Positions 1 through 6,781 of a DNA stretch of 6,852 nucleotides are shown here, piece by piece. Position numbers and translations under genes: made by a program. Positions within the stretch are counted from its first letter, which is position 1. Every line of letters begins with the position of its first letter. Source of the stretch: Spirochaetales bacterium (GTDB lineage Bacteria; Spirochaetota; Spirochaetia; DSM-27196; SKKC01); NCBI GenBank assembly GCA_007126865.1, contig SLAN01000313.1, positions 1 through 6,852 of the forward strand, written 5' to 3'. The notes below the pieces were generated by a model. The model did not search any database, was not told where the DNA came from, and worked only from the letters and a program-made list of their open reading frames with translations.

Positions 1-1029
1 ATCCGCGATCTGCTGCTCGAAGAGCGCAACGATATGAAGAGTGCGGTGATTCCCGAGGGAAGCAGCTTCGCGTGGACCCGGGCGGCGTCGCGGCTGTCGC
101 CGGCGGCAGCGATACGCGACCGATTCCGTGGTATCGAGCAGCTGCGCTCGATCACCGCGATAGACCCGGACGAAGCGGTTTCCGGGATTGCCGGGGCATT
201 CGAGCGGTTGCGCGAACAGCTCTTCGTGGCTCCGGCGGTGAGCGCGGCGGTGGCGGCCGATGCGGAGCTCGTCGATGCCGGCCGCGGCTATCTGGACCGC
301 TTTGTCGCCTCGCTCGGCGAGCGCCCGGCAAGCGAGGCCACGATCAATCGGGGCACGGCCGGCGAGGAGACTGCCGGCGGCCGCGCGAACAGCGGAGGGC
401 CGGAGGCCTCCGACGGCGGGGAAGATGCAGCGCTGATCGAAGGGCTGAGCGTGCCGGCCGGCGTCGGCTATGTTGCGCGGGTGCTGAAATCGGCACGGCT
501 CGGCGAAGAGGAGTACGCGCACGAAGGGGTGCTCGCCCATCTCCTTCGCACCGGCTATCTGTGGGAGCGAATTCGCATGCAGGGCGGTGCCTACGGTGCG
601 TTTGCGCTTCAGAACGGTGCCGAGAGCATCTTCGCGATGGCCAGCTATCGTGATCCTCGAATACTCGAAACCCTCAATGCGTTCGAGGGAGCGCTCGCGC
701 ACTACGCCGGAGCGCCACCGGCGCCTCGGGACGTGGAGCTGGCGGTTCTCGGCATGGTGGGCAGCGAAACGAGACCGCTCTCGCCTTCGCAGAAGAACGC
801 GATCAGTCTGCGCCGTTTTCTGACCGGTGTCAGCGATGAGCTCCGGCAACAGCGCCGCGATGTGCTGAGACGAACGAGCGCTGAAGATGTCGCGCGCGCA
901 GGTGAGCGGCTGGCCTCCAATATGCGTTCCCGGTCGAGCACGTGTGTAATAGCCGCACGCGAGGCGCTCGAACACGCCGCCGAGCGCCTCCCGGCGCTCT
1001 CCGGCAGTATCAGCGATCTGCCGGTATAA
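1..1029 (+). CDS. PreP-like M16C metallopeptidase, C-terminal part (5' truncated by window edge)
   Basis: The reading frame is open from base 1, so this is the last 342 or so codons of a longer gene. The opening residues (RDLLLEERNDMKSAVIPEG, then a conserved AASRLSP segment) match the M16C-associated linker domain of presequence protease (PreP, Cym1, PITRM1). The second half holds the M16 C-terminal domain: GYLWERIRMQGGAYG at about 545-597, with the Arg and Tyr that M16 enzymes use to bind substrate, then a SYRDPRILETL segment. The zinc motif HxxEH lies in the N-terminal half, outside the window, so activity cannot be judged here. Family members degrade unfolded peptides and transit or signal peptides inside a closed chamber. 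A Gly/Ala/Glu-rich, low-complexity stretch (about 325-436) sits between the two domains and looks like a linker. No terminator separates it from the channel gene 29 bases downstream. The family call is firm; whether it is cytoplasmic or exported cannot be seen. Confidence 0.88.
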   Translation: MRDLLLEERNDMKSAVIPEGSSFAWTRAASRLSPAAAIRDRFRGIEQLRSITAIDPDEAVSGIAGAFERLREQLFVAPAVSAAVAADAELVDAGRGYLDRFVASLGERPASEATINRGTAGEETAGGRANSGGPEASDGGEDAALIEGLSVPAGVGYVARVLKSARLGEEEYAHEGVLAHLLRTGYLWERIRMQGGAYGAFALQNGAESIFAMASYRDPRILETLNAFEGALAHYAGAPPAPRDVELAVLGMVGSETRPLSPSQKNAISLRRFLTGVSDELRQQRRDVLRRTSAEDVARAGERLASNMRSRSSTCVIAAREALEHAAERLPALSGSISDLPV

Positions 1030-1043
1030 TCTCCTGCGGCATA

Positions 1044-1050
1044 GAGGGGG
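1044..1050 (+). promoter_or_regulatory. Ribosome binding site of the MscS-like gene
   Basis: A purine run GAGGGGG ends 8 bases before the ATG at 1059. It decides the start: the same frame is open from a much earlier ATG at 942, but that one lies inside the peptidase gene and has no comparable site. Confidence 0.7.
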
Positions 1051-1058
1051 CAGATATC

Positions 1059-2138
1059 ATGAGAAACCTGTTGGAGTCCGTCGTGCCCGACGGCGTCTCA
1101 TCGATCGCTTCGGTCCTCGCAGTCGCAGTGGCGGTTCTTGCGGTGACCTGGATTGTCCGTCTGGTGGGCTCTCGGACGATTGCCAGGCGTGACGGCTCCT
1201 TGTCGGCGATAGCGTTTGAGCACTTGAAGCGGCCGGTATCCTATTCGGTGGTGCTTGCCGCCGTGGCGGCCGCACATCCGCTCTATCAGCTGGATGACCC
1301 CGGCGCTCGCATTTTCGATCGACTGATAGTGCTTCTTCTGGTGGTGGTCATCACGTGGATCGTCGTGAAGGTGCTCTACGTCGCCGAGGCCTTCATTCTC
1401 GCCCAGTACGATATCGACGCGTCGGATAATCTGCGCGCGCGGAAGGTACAGACACAGGTTGGTTTTCTCAAGCGCACCGGTATCGTTGCAGCGATTGTGC
1501 TGGGGATATCGGCGGCACTGCTTACGTTCGACGCGGTGCGTGAGATCGGCGCAACTCTGCTTGCGAGCGCCGGGGTTGCGGGGATTATCGTCGGACTCGC
1601 GGCACAGCGCACGCTCGGACACATGTTGAGTGGACTACAGGTGGCGTTTACCCAGCCGATCCGACTCGACGATGTGCTGATCGTCGAAGGCGAGTGGGGG
1701 CGCGTCGAAGAGATCGGGTTGACCTACGTAGTTCTGCGTATCTGGGACCAGCGTCGGTTAGTCGTTCCGGTCAGCTATTTTCTCGAGACTCCGTTTCAGA
1801 ATTGGACGCGCGTGACGAGCGAGCTTCTCGGCACTGTCTTCCTGCGCGTCGATTACAGCTGTCCGCTGGAGCCACTGCGACGGGAGCTCAAGCGGATCTG
1901 CGAAACGAACGAAAAGTGGGACGGCCGCGTTGCGATTATCCAGGTGTTCGAAGTGCACGAGCGTTCGGTCGAGCTGCGAGCGCTGGTCTCCGCCGGTGAC
2001 GCTCCACAGCTCTGGGACCTCCGCTGTGCGGTACGGGAAGGCCTGCTGGAGTTTCTGCAGCGCGAGTATCCCGAATCCCTGCCGCGCGTTCGGGCCGAGC
2101 TCACCGGCGATGCGAGCTCCCGGGGCGAGCGTTCATGA
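1059..2138 (+). CDS. MscS-family mechanosensitive ion channel (YbiO/YnaI-like)
   Basis: This 359-residue inner-membrane protein is expected to open under membrane tension and release solutes during hypo-osmotic shock. Hydrophobic segments lie at about residues 14-37, 58-73, 86-114, 139-160 and 164-190. The last is the pore-lining helix region, with small residues (LASAGVAGIIVGLAAQRTLG). It is followed by the beta domain, which carries the strongest family signature: FTQPIRLDDVLIVEGEWG at 197-214 and IWDQRRLVVPVSYF at 228-241. The cytoplasmic alpha/beta domain (about 255-350) completes the fold. The length is close to that of compact MscS relatives and shorter than E. coli YbiO, which has a large periplasmic extension. 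The ATG at 1059 was chosen because of the purine run upstream and because an earlier start would add 39 polar, Arg-rich residues read through the peptidase gene. It is probably co-transcribed with the peptidase. The family is certain; the subfamily is judged from the WDQRRLVVP motif. Confidence 0.93.
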   Translation: MRNLLESVVPDGVSSIASVLAVAVAVLAVTWIVRLVGSRTIARRDGSLSAIAFEHLKRPVSYSVVLAAVAAAHPLYQLDDPGARIFDRLIVLLLVVVITWIVVKVLYVAEAFILAQYDIDASDNLRARKVQTQVGFLKRTGIVAAIVLGISAALLTFDAVREIGATLLASAGVAGIIVGLAAQRTLGHMLSGLQVAFTQPIRLDDVLIVEGEWGRVEEIGLTYVVLRIWDQRRLVVPVSYFLETPFQNWTRVTSELLGTVFLRVDYSCPLEPLRRELKRICETNEKWDGRVAIIQVFEVHERSVELRALVSAGDAPQLWDLRCAVREGLLEFLQREYPESLPRVRAELTGDASSRGERS

Positions 2139-2141
2139 GGG

Positions 2142-3029
2142 CTATCTGAACGCTATATCCCGCTGGTGCAATAAATTGGACAGCACACCGATCGTCAGCG
2201 GGGCGGAGCCCTCGTAGTGGTTATTTACATTAACCGTGGTGTCGAAGCCGCGGACGGCGAGATCGGCCAGCATGTCGGCGATGGAGCCGAGCTCCTCCTC
2301 CTTCGGCAAAACACGCGAGTTCCACTGCTTTTTCGTGCGGCGTTCGATCTCTCGTCTGTCTCCTCCGAGCAGGCGCAGTACCGTGCGGTCGCGCAGCATG
2401 TGACCGTGCTGCGCATAGACCGTCGGTGCCGGGGGCATATAGTAGCCGTGGGTGAATACGTGCGCCACCCGATGCCGGGCGAGCAGCTCGAAATACGAGG
2501 CCTCGAGGAATTGAGGGTTTCGCGGCTCGACGGCAAGCGGCCACTGTGCGGCCGTCTCACCTGCCGAGCGTAGAAAGCCTTCGAGCAACTCCACGAATCG
2601 ATCGAGACCGGTCATTTTCCGCTTGTTCAGGTACTCGAACTGAAACATGAGCGAGACCGTTCGCTCTCGTAGCGGTTGGATGCGCTCGAGGAAGCGCTCG
2701 AAGAGGTTGTGATCGAGAAAGTGGGGGTTCGGCGTAAGCGGCTCCGACTTGCGTTTGCGGTAGTGATGTGTGAGCGTAATGCTGTTTGGCACCTTAATGC
2801 TGAAGGTGAAATCGTCGGGCGTGTCGGCGAGGTACTCGGCGACCGTTTCGATGCGGGGCAGTTGCGGAGGAGATCCGGAGAACAGCGACCAGAACCACTG
2901 GTCGATTTCCACGGTGCCGTACTTCCGGCAATACTGAGCCAGATATCGCCGGCTGCTGTCCGCGTCGTACACGAGCCCGTTCCACGACGGGAACTTCCAG
3001 CTGCAGGTTCCAATTCGTACCATCATCAT
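2142..3029 (-). CDS. DUF72 (YecE-like) family protein
   Basis: This 295-residue cytoplasmic protein has a predicted TIM-barrel fold; the family has no firmly established reaction. Family landmarks are all present: GTCSWKFPSW at residues 7-16, the VEIDQWFWS strand at 40-48, FSIKVPNSITLTHH at 76-89, VEPRNPQF at 167-174 and VNVNNHYEGSAP at 266-277. It is longer than typical DUF72 proteins of about 240-260 residues. The extra length seems to come from the Arg/Lys-rich segment around 91-110 and the basic stretch 224-246 (DRREIERRTKKQWNSRVLPKEEE). Three consecutive ATG codons form the start. A Shine-Dalgarno AAGGA at 3035-3040 (minus strand) lies 5 bases from the first and 8 from the second, so the real start may be the second ATG. 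The gene converges on the MscS-like gene, with 3 bases between stop codons, and diverges from the aldo/keto reductase. The family call is strong; the function is unknown. Confidence 0.92.
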   Translation of the reverse strand: MMMVRIGTCSWKFPSWNGLVYDADSSRRYLAQYCRKYGTVEIDQWFWSLFSGSPPQLPRIETVAEYLADTPDDFTFSIKVPNSITLTHHYRKRKSEPLTPNPHFLDHNLFERFLERIQPLRERTVSLMFQFEYLNKRKMTGLDRFVELLEGFLRSAGETAAQWPLAVEPRNPQFLEASYFELLARHRVAHVFTHGYYMPPAPTVYAQHGHMLRDRTVLRLLGGDRREIERRTKKQWNSRVLPKEEELGSIADMLADLAVRGFDTTVNVNNHYEGSAPLTIGVLSNLLHQRDIAFR

Positions 3030-3115
3030 CGTATTCCTTCATTGTACCGCGGAATCGAATACTTGGCAGATGCCCGCTACTGCGCGTACCCTTGTCGATC
3101 GGAGGACGATTGCGG
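3030..3115. promoter_or_regulatory. Divergent intergenic region, likely holding promoters for both flanking genes
   Basis: These 86 bases separate the starts of the DUF72 gene (minus) and the aldo/keto reductase gene (plus). Each transcription unit begins here, so at least one promoter should lie in this gap or just inside a neighbour. Both Shine-Dalgarno sequences are visible (3035-3040 minus, 3101-3105 plus). No convincing pair of -35 and -10 boxes could be picked out for either direction, and no clear operator repeat was seen. Confidence 0.45.
3101..3105 (+). promoter_or_regulatory. Ribosome binding site of the aldo/keto reductase gene
   Basis: GGAGG lies 10 bases before the ATG at 3116. 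It decides the start: the in-frame TTG at 3092 lies upstream of this site and cannot use it, and the ATG gives the usual family N-terminus, MEYRRLGQAG. Confidence 0.7.
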
Positions 3116-4084
3116 ATGGAGTATCGTAGGCTCGGGCAAGCGGGGATAGAGCTCAGTGCCCTCGGTTTCGGTACGTGGATCACCTTCGGTGATCAACTCG
3201 ACATAAAGGCGGCGAAGTCGTGCATGAGTAAGGCACTGGAGCTCGGAGTGAACTTCTTCGACACTGCCGAATCGTATGCCGACGGTGTTGCAGAGAGCAT
3301 AACGGGGCAGGTGCTCGCCGGCGTCCGGCGTGAGGACGTTGTTGTCGCCACCAAGCTCTTTTGGGGTGGTGAGGGGCCGAACCGCACCGGCTTGTCTCGA
3401 AAGCATCTGATCGAAGGAATAGAGGGCAGCCTGAAGCGACTGGGAATGGAGTATGTGGATCTCCTTTTCTGCCATCGCCCCGACCCGGAGACTCCGATTG
3501 AAGAGACGGTGCTCGCCATGGACTCCATCGTCCGGAGCGGCAAGGCGCTGTACTGGGGTACGAGTGAATGGAGCGCAACCGGTATCCGTGAGGCGGTTCG
3601 AGTAGCGCGCGAGTACCGGGCGATTGCGCCGGTGGTCGAGCAGCCGCAATACAGCATCCTGGTCAGGGAGCGCCTCGAGCGGGAGTATGCACCCTTGTTC
3701 GAGGAATTCCAGATCGGGGCGACAACGTGGAGTCCGTTGGCATCCGGGCTGCTGACCGGGAAGTACGTGACCGGAGTACCGGAGGAAAGCCGGCTGGCGA
3801 ATCAGCGGTGGCTTCGCGATATGTACACAAAAAACGACTTTCTCGGACGCGAAACCACCGGCAAAGTGAACCGATTGAACGCGCTGGCGGCCGAGCTCGG
3901 GTGTACGCCGGCGCAGCTGGCGCTTGCGTGGTGTTTGAGAAACCCTCGAGTCAGCAGCGTACTCACCGGTGCGAGCCGGATCGAGCAGATTGAAGAGAAT
4001 CTCGCGGCACTCGAAGTCGTCGACCGCCTCGATAACGAGGTCATCGACCGAATCGACGAAATATTCGATAATCGACCTGCATAG
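3116..4084 (+). CDS. Aldo/keto reductase, Kv-beta/YghZ-like subgroup
   Basis: This 322-residue protein is an NADPH-dependent reductase of carbonyl compounds with an (alpha/beta)8 barrel. The catalytic tetrad is visible: Asp49 and Tyr54 in FFDTAESYADG, Lys80 in VVVATKLFWGG and His120 in LLFCHRPDPETPIEE. Cofactor-binding elements follow: GTSEWSA (148-154), EQPQYS (175-180), WSPLASGLLTGKY (205-217) and GASRIEQIEENLAAL (285-299). The RKHLIEGIEGSLKRLG helix and the WGTSEWSA loop are typical of the group that includes potassium-channel beta subunits and bacterial YghZ (methylglyoxal and other aldehyde reduction). The length is normal for the family and no key residue is missing. It opens a plus-strand run of genes, and the CysRS-like gene begins 21 bases after its stop. 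Substrate cannot be predicted. A partner channel subunit is not encoded nearby; the MscS-like channel is not a Kv channel and is not expected to bind it. Confidence 0.93.
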   Translation: MEYRRLGQAGIELSALGFGTWITFGDQLDIKAAKSCMSKALELGVNFFDTAESYADGVAESITGQVLAGVRREDVVVATKLFWGGEGPNRTGLSRKHLIEGIEGSLKRLGMEYVDLLFCHRPDPETPIEETVLAMDSIVRSGKALYWGTSEWSATGIREAVRVAREYRAIAPVVEQPQYSILVRERLEREYAPLFEEFQIGATTWSPLASGLLTGKYVTGVPEESRLANQRWLRDMYTKNDFLGRETTGKVNRLNALAAELGCTPAQLALAWCLRNPRVSSVLTGASRIEQIEENLAALEVVDRLDNEVIDRIDEIFDNRPA

Positions 4085-4105
4085 ACTACTTAGAAGCAAA
4101 TCACA

Positions 4106-5416
4106 ATGAATGCGACACAACCTGACTACCTTCAACTCATGAACACCCTCGGACTCCGGCTCGAAACGTTTGAGAGCCGCACTCCGGGGGAGGTGCGAAT
4201 CTTCACATGCGGCCCGTCTACCTACCGCAGACCGCACATCGGCAACTATCGCAGCTTCCTCTACGAGGATCTCCTCGTGCGCTACCTCGAATACCTTGGC
4301 TTTCGGGTGCTTCGAGTTATTAACTTCACCGATGTGGAGGATAAGACGCTCTCAGAGGCAGTGGAGCAGGGCGAAAGCGTCGGATCCGTTACCGGCCGGG
4401 TGCAGGAGCGGTTCTTCGAGGAAGCCGATTTGCTCAGGCTCAAGCTTCCCGATGAGATCCCGAGGGCGACCACGAGTGTAGATACGGCGGTGGAGATTAT
4501 CGAAGCGCTGACGGCGAAAGGATACGCGTATCGACACGACGGCAAGTACTACTTCGATGCCTCACGGGTGAAAGGGTTCGGGCGCCTGTACGGCCTCGAT
4601 ACCTCTCGGTGGCCGAATCGCCGAGTGCGTTTCGGACGAGACACCTACGAGGGGCGTCGCTGGAATCTCGGAGATTTCGTCCTCTGGCACGGCGTGGAAG
4701 CCGGCGGTGTCATGCCGGAAGGGTCGAGCTGGGACACGGCGATCGGTAGCGGGAGGCCGAGTTGGAATGTACAGGATCCCGCGATGATCGTGGCGAACCT
4801 CGGCCCGCAGATTGATATACAGTGCGGCGGTATCGACAATCTCTTTCGCCATCACGACTACAACATCGCGGTCATGGAGGCGTACAGCGGCAGGGAGTTC
4901 GCCCGTTACTTTCTCCATGGCGAGCATCTGATCGTTGACGGGGAGGTCATGAGTAAGAGCAAAGGCAACGTGCTCTATACCGAGCATGTTCTCCACGAAG
5001 GGTACGAGCCGCACCATCTTCGCTACTTCCTCATGCACGAACACTACCGGGCGAAGCTGAACTTCACGTGGGATGCGATGGCGCAGGTTGCCCGGTGGAT
5101 CGACAGGCTCAGAGAGGTGGTCTCCGGCTTTGTCGATGGAAGTGCGGAAGAGAGGTCCAGCGCCGGTGAAGACGGAGCCACCGGAGGGTCTACCGCAGAG
5201 CGGCAAACCGGTCAGGCCATGAGCGACGGCCCGGCTGCAACGCTCCGCAGCGCGTTCGAGTCGGCCATGAATCACGACCTCTCGGCCGGGCGCGCGCTTT
5301 CGGCGGTATTCGACGAGCTGAGTCGGATCGATCCGAACGCACTGAGTTCCGCCGATCGCAGGGAGCTGGTCGATACGATTGCTCGAATCGATTCTGTCGT
5401 CGACGTGTTACGGTAG
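4106..5416 (+). CDS. Cysteinyl-tRNA synthetase-like protein with altered zinc site and no anticodon-binding domain
   Basis: This 436-residue class I synthetase fold closely follows CysRS. The HIGH motif is HIGN at residues 44-47 and the KMSKS loop is MSKSKGN at 282-288, so ATP binding and amino-acid activation look intact. True CysRS holds zinc with Cys28, Cys209, His234 and Glu238 (E. coli numbering), and the zinc selects the thiol of cysteine. Here the first Cys is kept (Cys35, TCGPSTY) and the His is kept (His249). The WHIECS motif reads WNVQDP, giving Asp224 for Cys, and HHENE reads HHDYN, giving Asn253 for Glu. HGGG has become QCGG, which places a new Cys240 nearby. A DALR-type helical region follows (about 300-436), interrupted by a low-complexity Ser/Gly/Glu/Ala linker (about 344-376). 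The protein then stops, short of the usual C-terminal anticodon-binding domain. It may be a ligase paralogue rather than a tRNA-charging enzyme. The start is uncertain: only a weak AGAAG precedes 4106, and Met12 (4139) is an alternative. Confidence 0.85.
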   Translation: MNATQPDYLQLMNTLGLRLETFESRTPGEVRIFTCGPSTYRRPHIGNYRSFLYEDLLVRYLEYLGFRVLRVINFTDVEDKTLSEAVEQGESVGSVTGRVQERFFEEADLLRLKLPDEIPRATTSVDTAVEIIEALTAKGYAYRHDGKYYFDASRVKGFGRLYGLDTSRWPNRRVRFGRDTYEGRRWNLGDFVLWHGVEAGGVMPEGSSWDTAIGSGRPSWNVQDPAMIVANLGPQIDIQCGGIDNLFRHHDYNIAVMEAYSGREFARYFLHGEHLIVDGEVMSKSKGNVLYTEHVLHEGYEPHHLRYFLMHEHYRAKLNFTWDAMAQVARWIDRLREVVSGFVDGSAEERSSAGEDGATGGSTAERQTGQAMSDGPAATLRSAFESAMNHDLSAGRALSAVFDELSRIDPNALSSADRRELVDTIARIDSVVDVLR

Positions 5417-5461
5417 CGCTCGCGAGCCGCACGCTCCGGTCAGCGTCGGCGCCGGGATCGC

Positions 5462-5470
5462 AAAGGAGGT
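5462..5470 (+). promoter_or_regulatory. Strong ribosome binding site of the nicotinamidase gene
   Basis: AAAGGAGGT is near-perfectly complementary to the 3' end of 16S rRNA and ends 8 bases before the ATG at 5479. It is the strongest site in the window and suggests efficient translation even if the message is shared with upstream genes. Confidence 0.85.
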
Positions 5471-5478
5471 ATTGCGAT

Positions 5479-6126
5479 ATGGCTGACAAGAACAAATCGT
5501 TCGAAGGTGCTCTGATCGTTGTGGATGTTCAGAACGATTTCTGTCCCGGGGGAGCACTCGCCGTGGAATACGGCGATACGATCATACCGCGAATCAACTC
5601 GTTGATGAGGCTCTTCCCGCTCGTGGTTGCGACAAAGGACTGGCATCCGGCCGGCCACGTCAGTTTTGCCGGCGCACACTCGGGCAAGAACCCGGGAGAC
5701 ACGGTGAAAAGCGGCGGCATCGACCAGCAACTGTGGCCGGATCACTGCATTCAGGGCACCCGCGGGGCGGCGTTTCACGACGATCTCGACACGAGACCGG
5801 TGAATCTTATCCTGCACAAAGGCACGAAAGGAGACCTGGACTCGTACTCGGCGTTTTTCGAGAACGATCACGAGACGGCCACGGGCCTGGAATCGTACCT
5901 GAAAGGGTTGGGTTTCGAGCGCGTGTATGTTGTCGGACTCGCCGAGGATGTGTGCGTGCGATTCACCGCCGAAGATGCGGCATCGCTCGGTTTTTCGACA
6001 TACGTCATAGCCGACTGCACGCGCGGCGTTAACATCCCCGAGGGCTCTCTGAGTGCGGCCCGCAAATCGATGCAGTCGAAGAGCATCGGCTATATCCAGT
6101 CGGCCGATCTGCGGCAAGCGAGGTAA
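5479..6126 (+). CDS. pncA: Nicotinamidase (isochorismatase-like cysteine hydrolase)
   Basis: This 215-residue cytoplasmic enzyme converts nicotinamide to nicotinate and ammonia, feeding NAD salvage. The catalytic triad is visible: Asp16 in VVDVQNDFCPGG, Lys114 in LILHKGT and Cys159 in GLAEDVCV. The metal-binding residues Asp54, His56 and His60 lie in ATKDWHPAGHVSF. The WPDHCIQGTRGAAF segment (86-99) is typical of true nicotinamidases and is not a general isochorismatase feature. The length matches the family (E. coli PncA is 213 residues). The start is fixed by the near-consensus Shine-Dalgarno sequence. It lies 62 bases after the CysRS-like gene and only 2 bases before the next gene, so it is almost certainly co-transcribed with the hydrolase. 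Pyrazinamide hydrolysis is a usual side activity of the family. No nicotinate phosphoribosyltransferase gene is visible in the window. Confidence 0.95.
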   Translation: MADKNKSFEGALIVVDVQNDFCPGGALAVEYGDTIIPRINSLMRLFPLVVATKDWHPAGHVSFAGAHSGKNPGDTVKSGGIDQQLWPDHCIQGTRGAAFHDDLDTRPVNLILHKGTKGDLDSYSAFFENDHETATGLESYLKGLGFERVYVVGLAEDVCVRFTAEDAASLGFSTYVIADCTRGVNIPEGSLSAARKSMQSKSIGYIQSADLRQAR

Positions 6127-6128
6127 CC

Positions 6129-6773
6129 GTGGAGCAGGAGACGACCATACCGCTTCGCGGCCTGTCACTCGGGGCGATTGTGCTCGAGCCGAAGGAACCG
6201 CGCGGGCTTGTGATATTCGTCCACGGCGCAGGCTCGAACCGGTTGAGTCCTCGCAACCTGAGTGTTGCCCGAGCGCTGGAAGAAGCAGGCTTCACGTGTC
6301 TGCTGTTCGATCTGCTGACCCCTGAGGAGATCGAGGACCCCGATATGCGGCTTGACCTTTCGCTTATGGCTCGGCGGCTTTCGGAGGCGACGACGTGGGC
6401 GAGTGAACGAGGGCCGGGTGTCGAACGACCGATGGGATATTTCGGTTCGAGCACCGGGAGTGCCGTTGCGTTCAAAGCGGTTACCTCCGGGCAGACACAT
6501 ATTCGGGCTATCGTCAGCAGAGGAGGACGCCCCGATCTCGTGCTCGGCGATCTGCGGAAAGTCCGGATTCCGAGTCTGTTGATCGTCGGCGGTGAGGATT
6601 ATCAGACGCGCCAGCTGAACGAGCGGGCTATTGAACAGCTTCACGGTCCGAGAGAGCTGCGGATTGTGCCGGACGCCGGGCACTTGTTCGAGGAGGCCGG
6701 GGCCATGGAGGCCGTTATCGAACAGGCGAAAGAGTGGTTCGGCGAGTACCTGCGGAGCGCTACGAACGGATAG
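6129..6773 (+). CDS. Small alpha/beta hydrolase, dienelactone-hydrolase type
   Basis: This 214-residue single-domain alpha/beta hydrolase probably acts on an ester, lactone or acyl bond; the substrate is unknown. The parts of the fold are clear: an oxyanion-region HGAGSNR at 32-38, a nucleophile elbow GSSTG at 106-110 with Ser108, an acid Asp157 in LLIVGGEDYQT and His185 in PDAGHLFEE. There is no signal peptide or membrane segment. Related proteins occur alone or fused to a phosphoribosyltransferase domain; this one stands alone. The start is GTG at 6129, with GAGG 5 bases upstream overlapping the stop region of pncA. The 2-base gap indicates translational coupling with pncA. A role near NAD metabolism is only suggested by position. 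Confidence 0.88.
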   Translation: MEQETTIPLRGLSLGAIVLEPKEPRGLVIFVHGAGSNRLSPRNLSVARALEEAGFTCLLFDLLTPEEIEDPDMRLDLSLMARRLSEATTWASERGPGVERPMGYFGSSTGSAVAFKAVTSGQTHIRAIVSRGGRPDLVLGDLRKVRIPSLLIVGGEDYQTRQLNERAIEQLHGPRELRIVPDAGHLFEEAGAMEAVIEQAKEWFGEYLRSATNG

Positions 6774-6781
6774 GGGAGCGT

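Noticed and set aside
942..1058. An upstream in-frame start that would lengthen the MscS-like protein by 39 residues
   Set aside because: The extension overlaps the end of the peptidase gene, is polar and Arg-rich, and lacks a ribosome binding site. The ATG at 1059 has a clear one.
3041..3068. A TACAAT box on the minus strand (3041-3046) with a weak CTGCCA-like upstream box, considered as a DUF72 promoter
   Set aside because: The implied transcription start would fall within or next to the Shine-Dalgarno sequence, leaving almost no leader, and the -35 match is poor.
3116..4084. A link between the Kv-beta-like aldo/keto reductase and the MscS-like channel as channel plus regulatory subunit
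   Set aside because: MscS channels are not known to use such subunits. The two genes are separated by an oppositely oriented gene, and the reductase has a complete catalytic site that explains it alone.
3077..4237. A 386-codon open frame on the minus strand, opposite the aldo/keto reductase gene and the start of the CysRS-like gene
   Set aside because: It is a reverse-strand shadow of high-GC coding sequence. Its translation is rich in Arg, Leu and Pro without recognisable motifs, while the plus-strand protein has a full catalytic tetrad.
5418..5427. The 10-base palindrome GCTCGCGAGC just after the CysRS-like stop codon, considered as a terminator
   Set aside because: It has no loop and no following T-run, and the downstream gene appears to be in the same transcription unit.
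5440..6168. A 242-codon open frame on the minus strand over pncA
   Set aside because: It lies opposite an unmistakable nicotinamidase, has no motif of its own and no convincing ribosome binding site was noted. The same applies to the 237-codon minus-strand frame at 4562-5275 opposite the CysRS-like gene.
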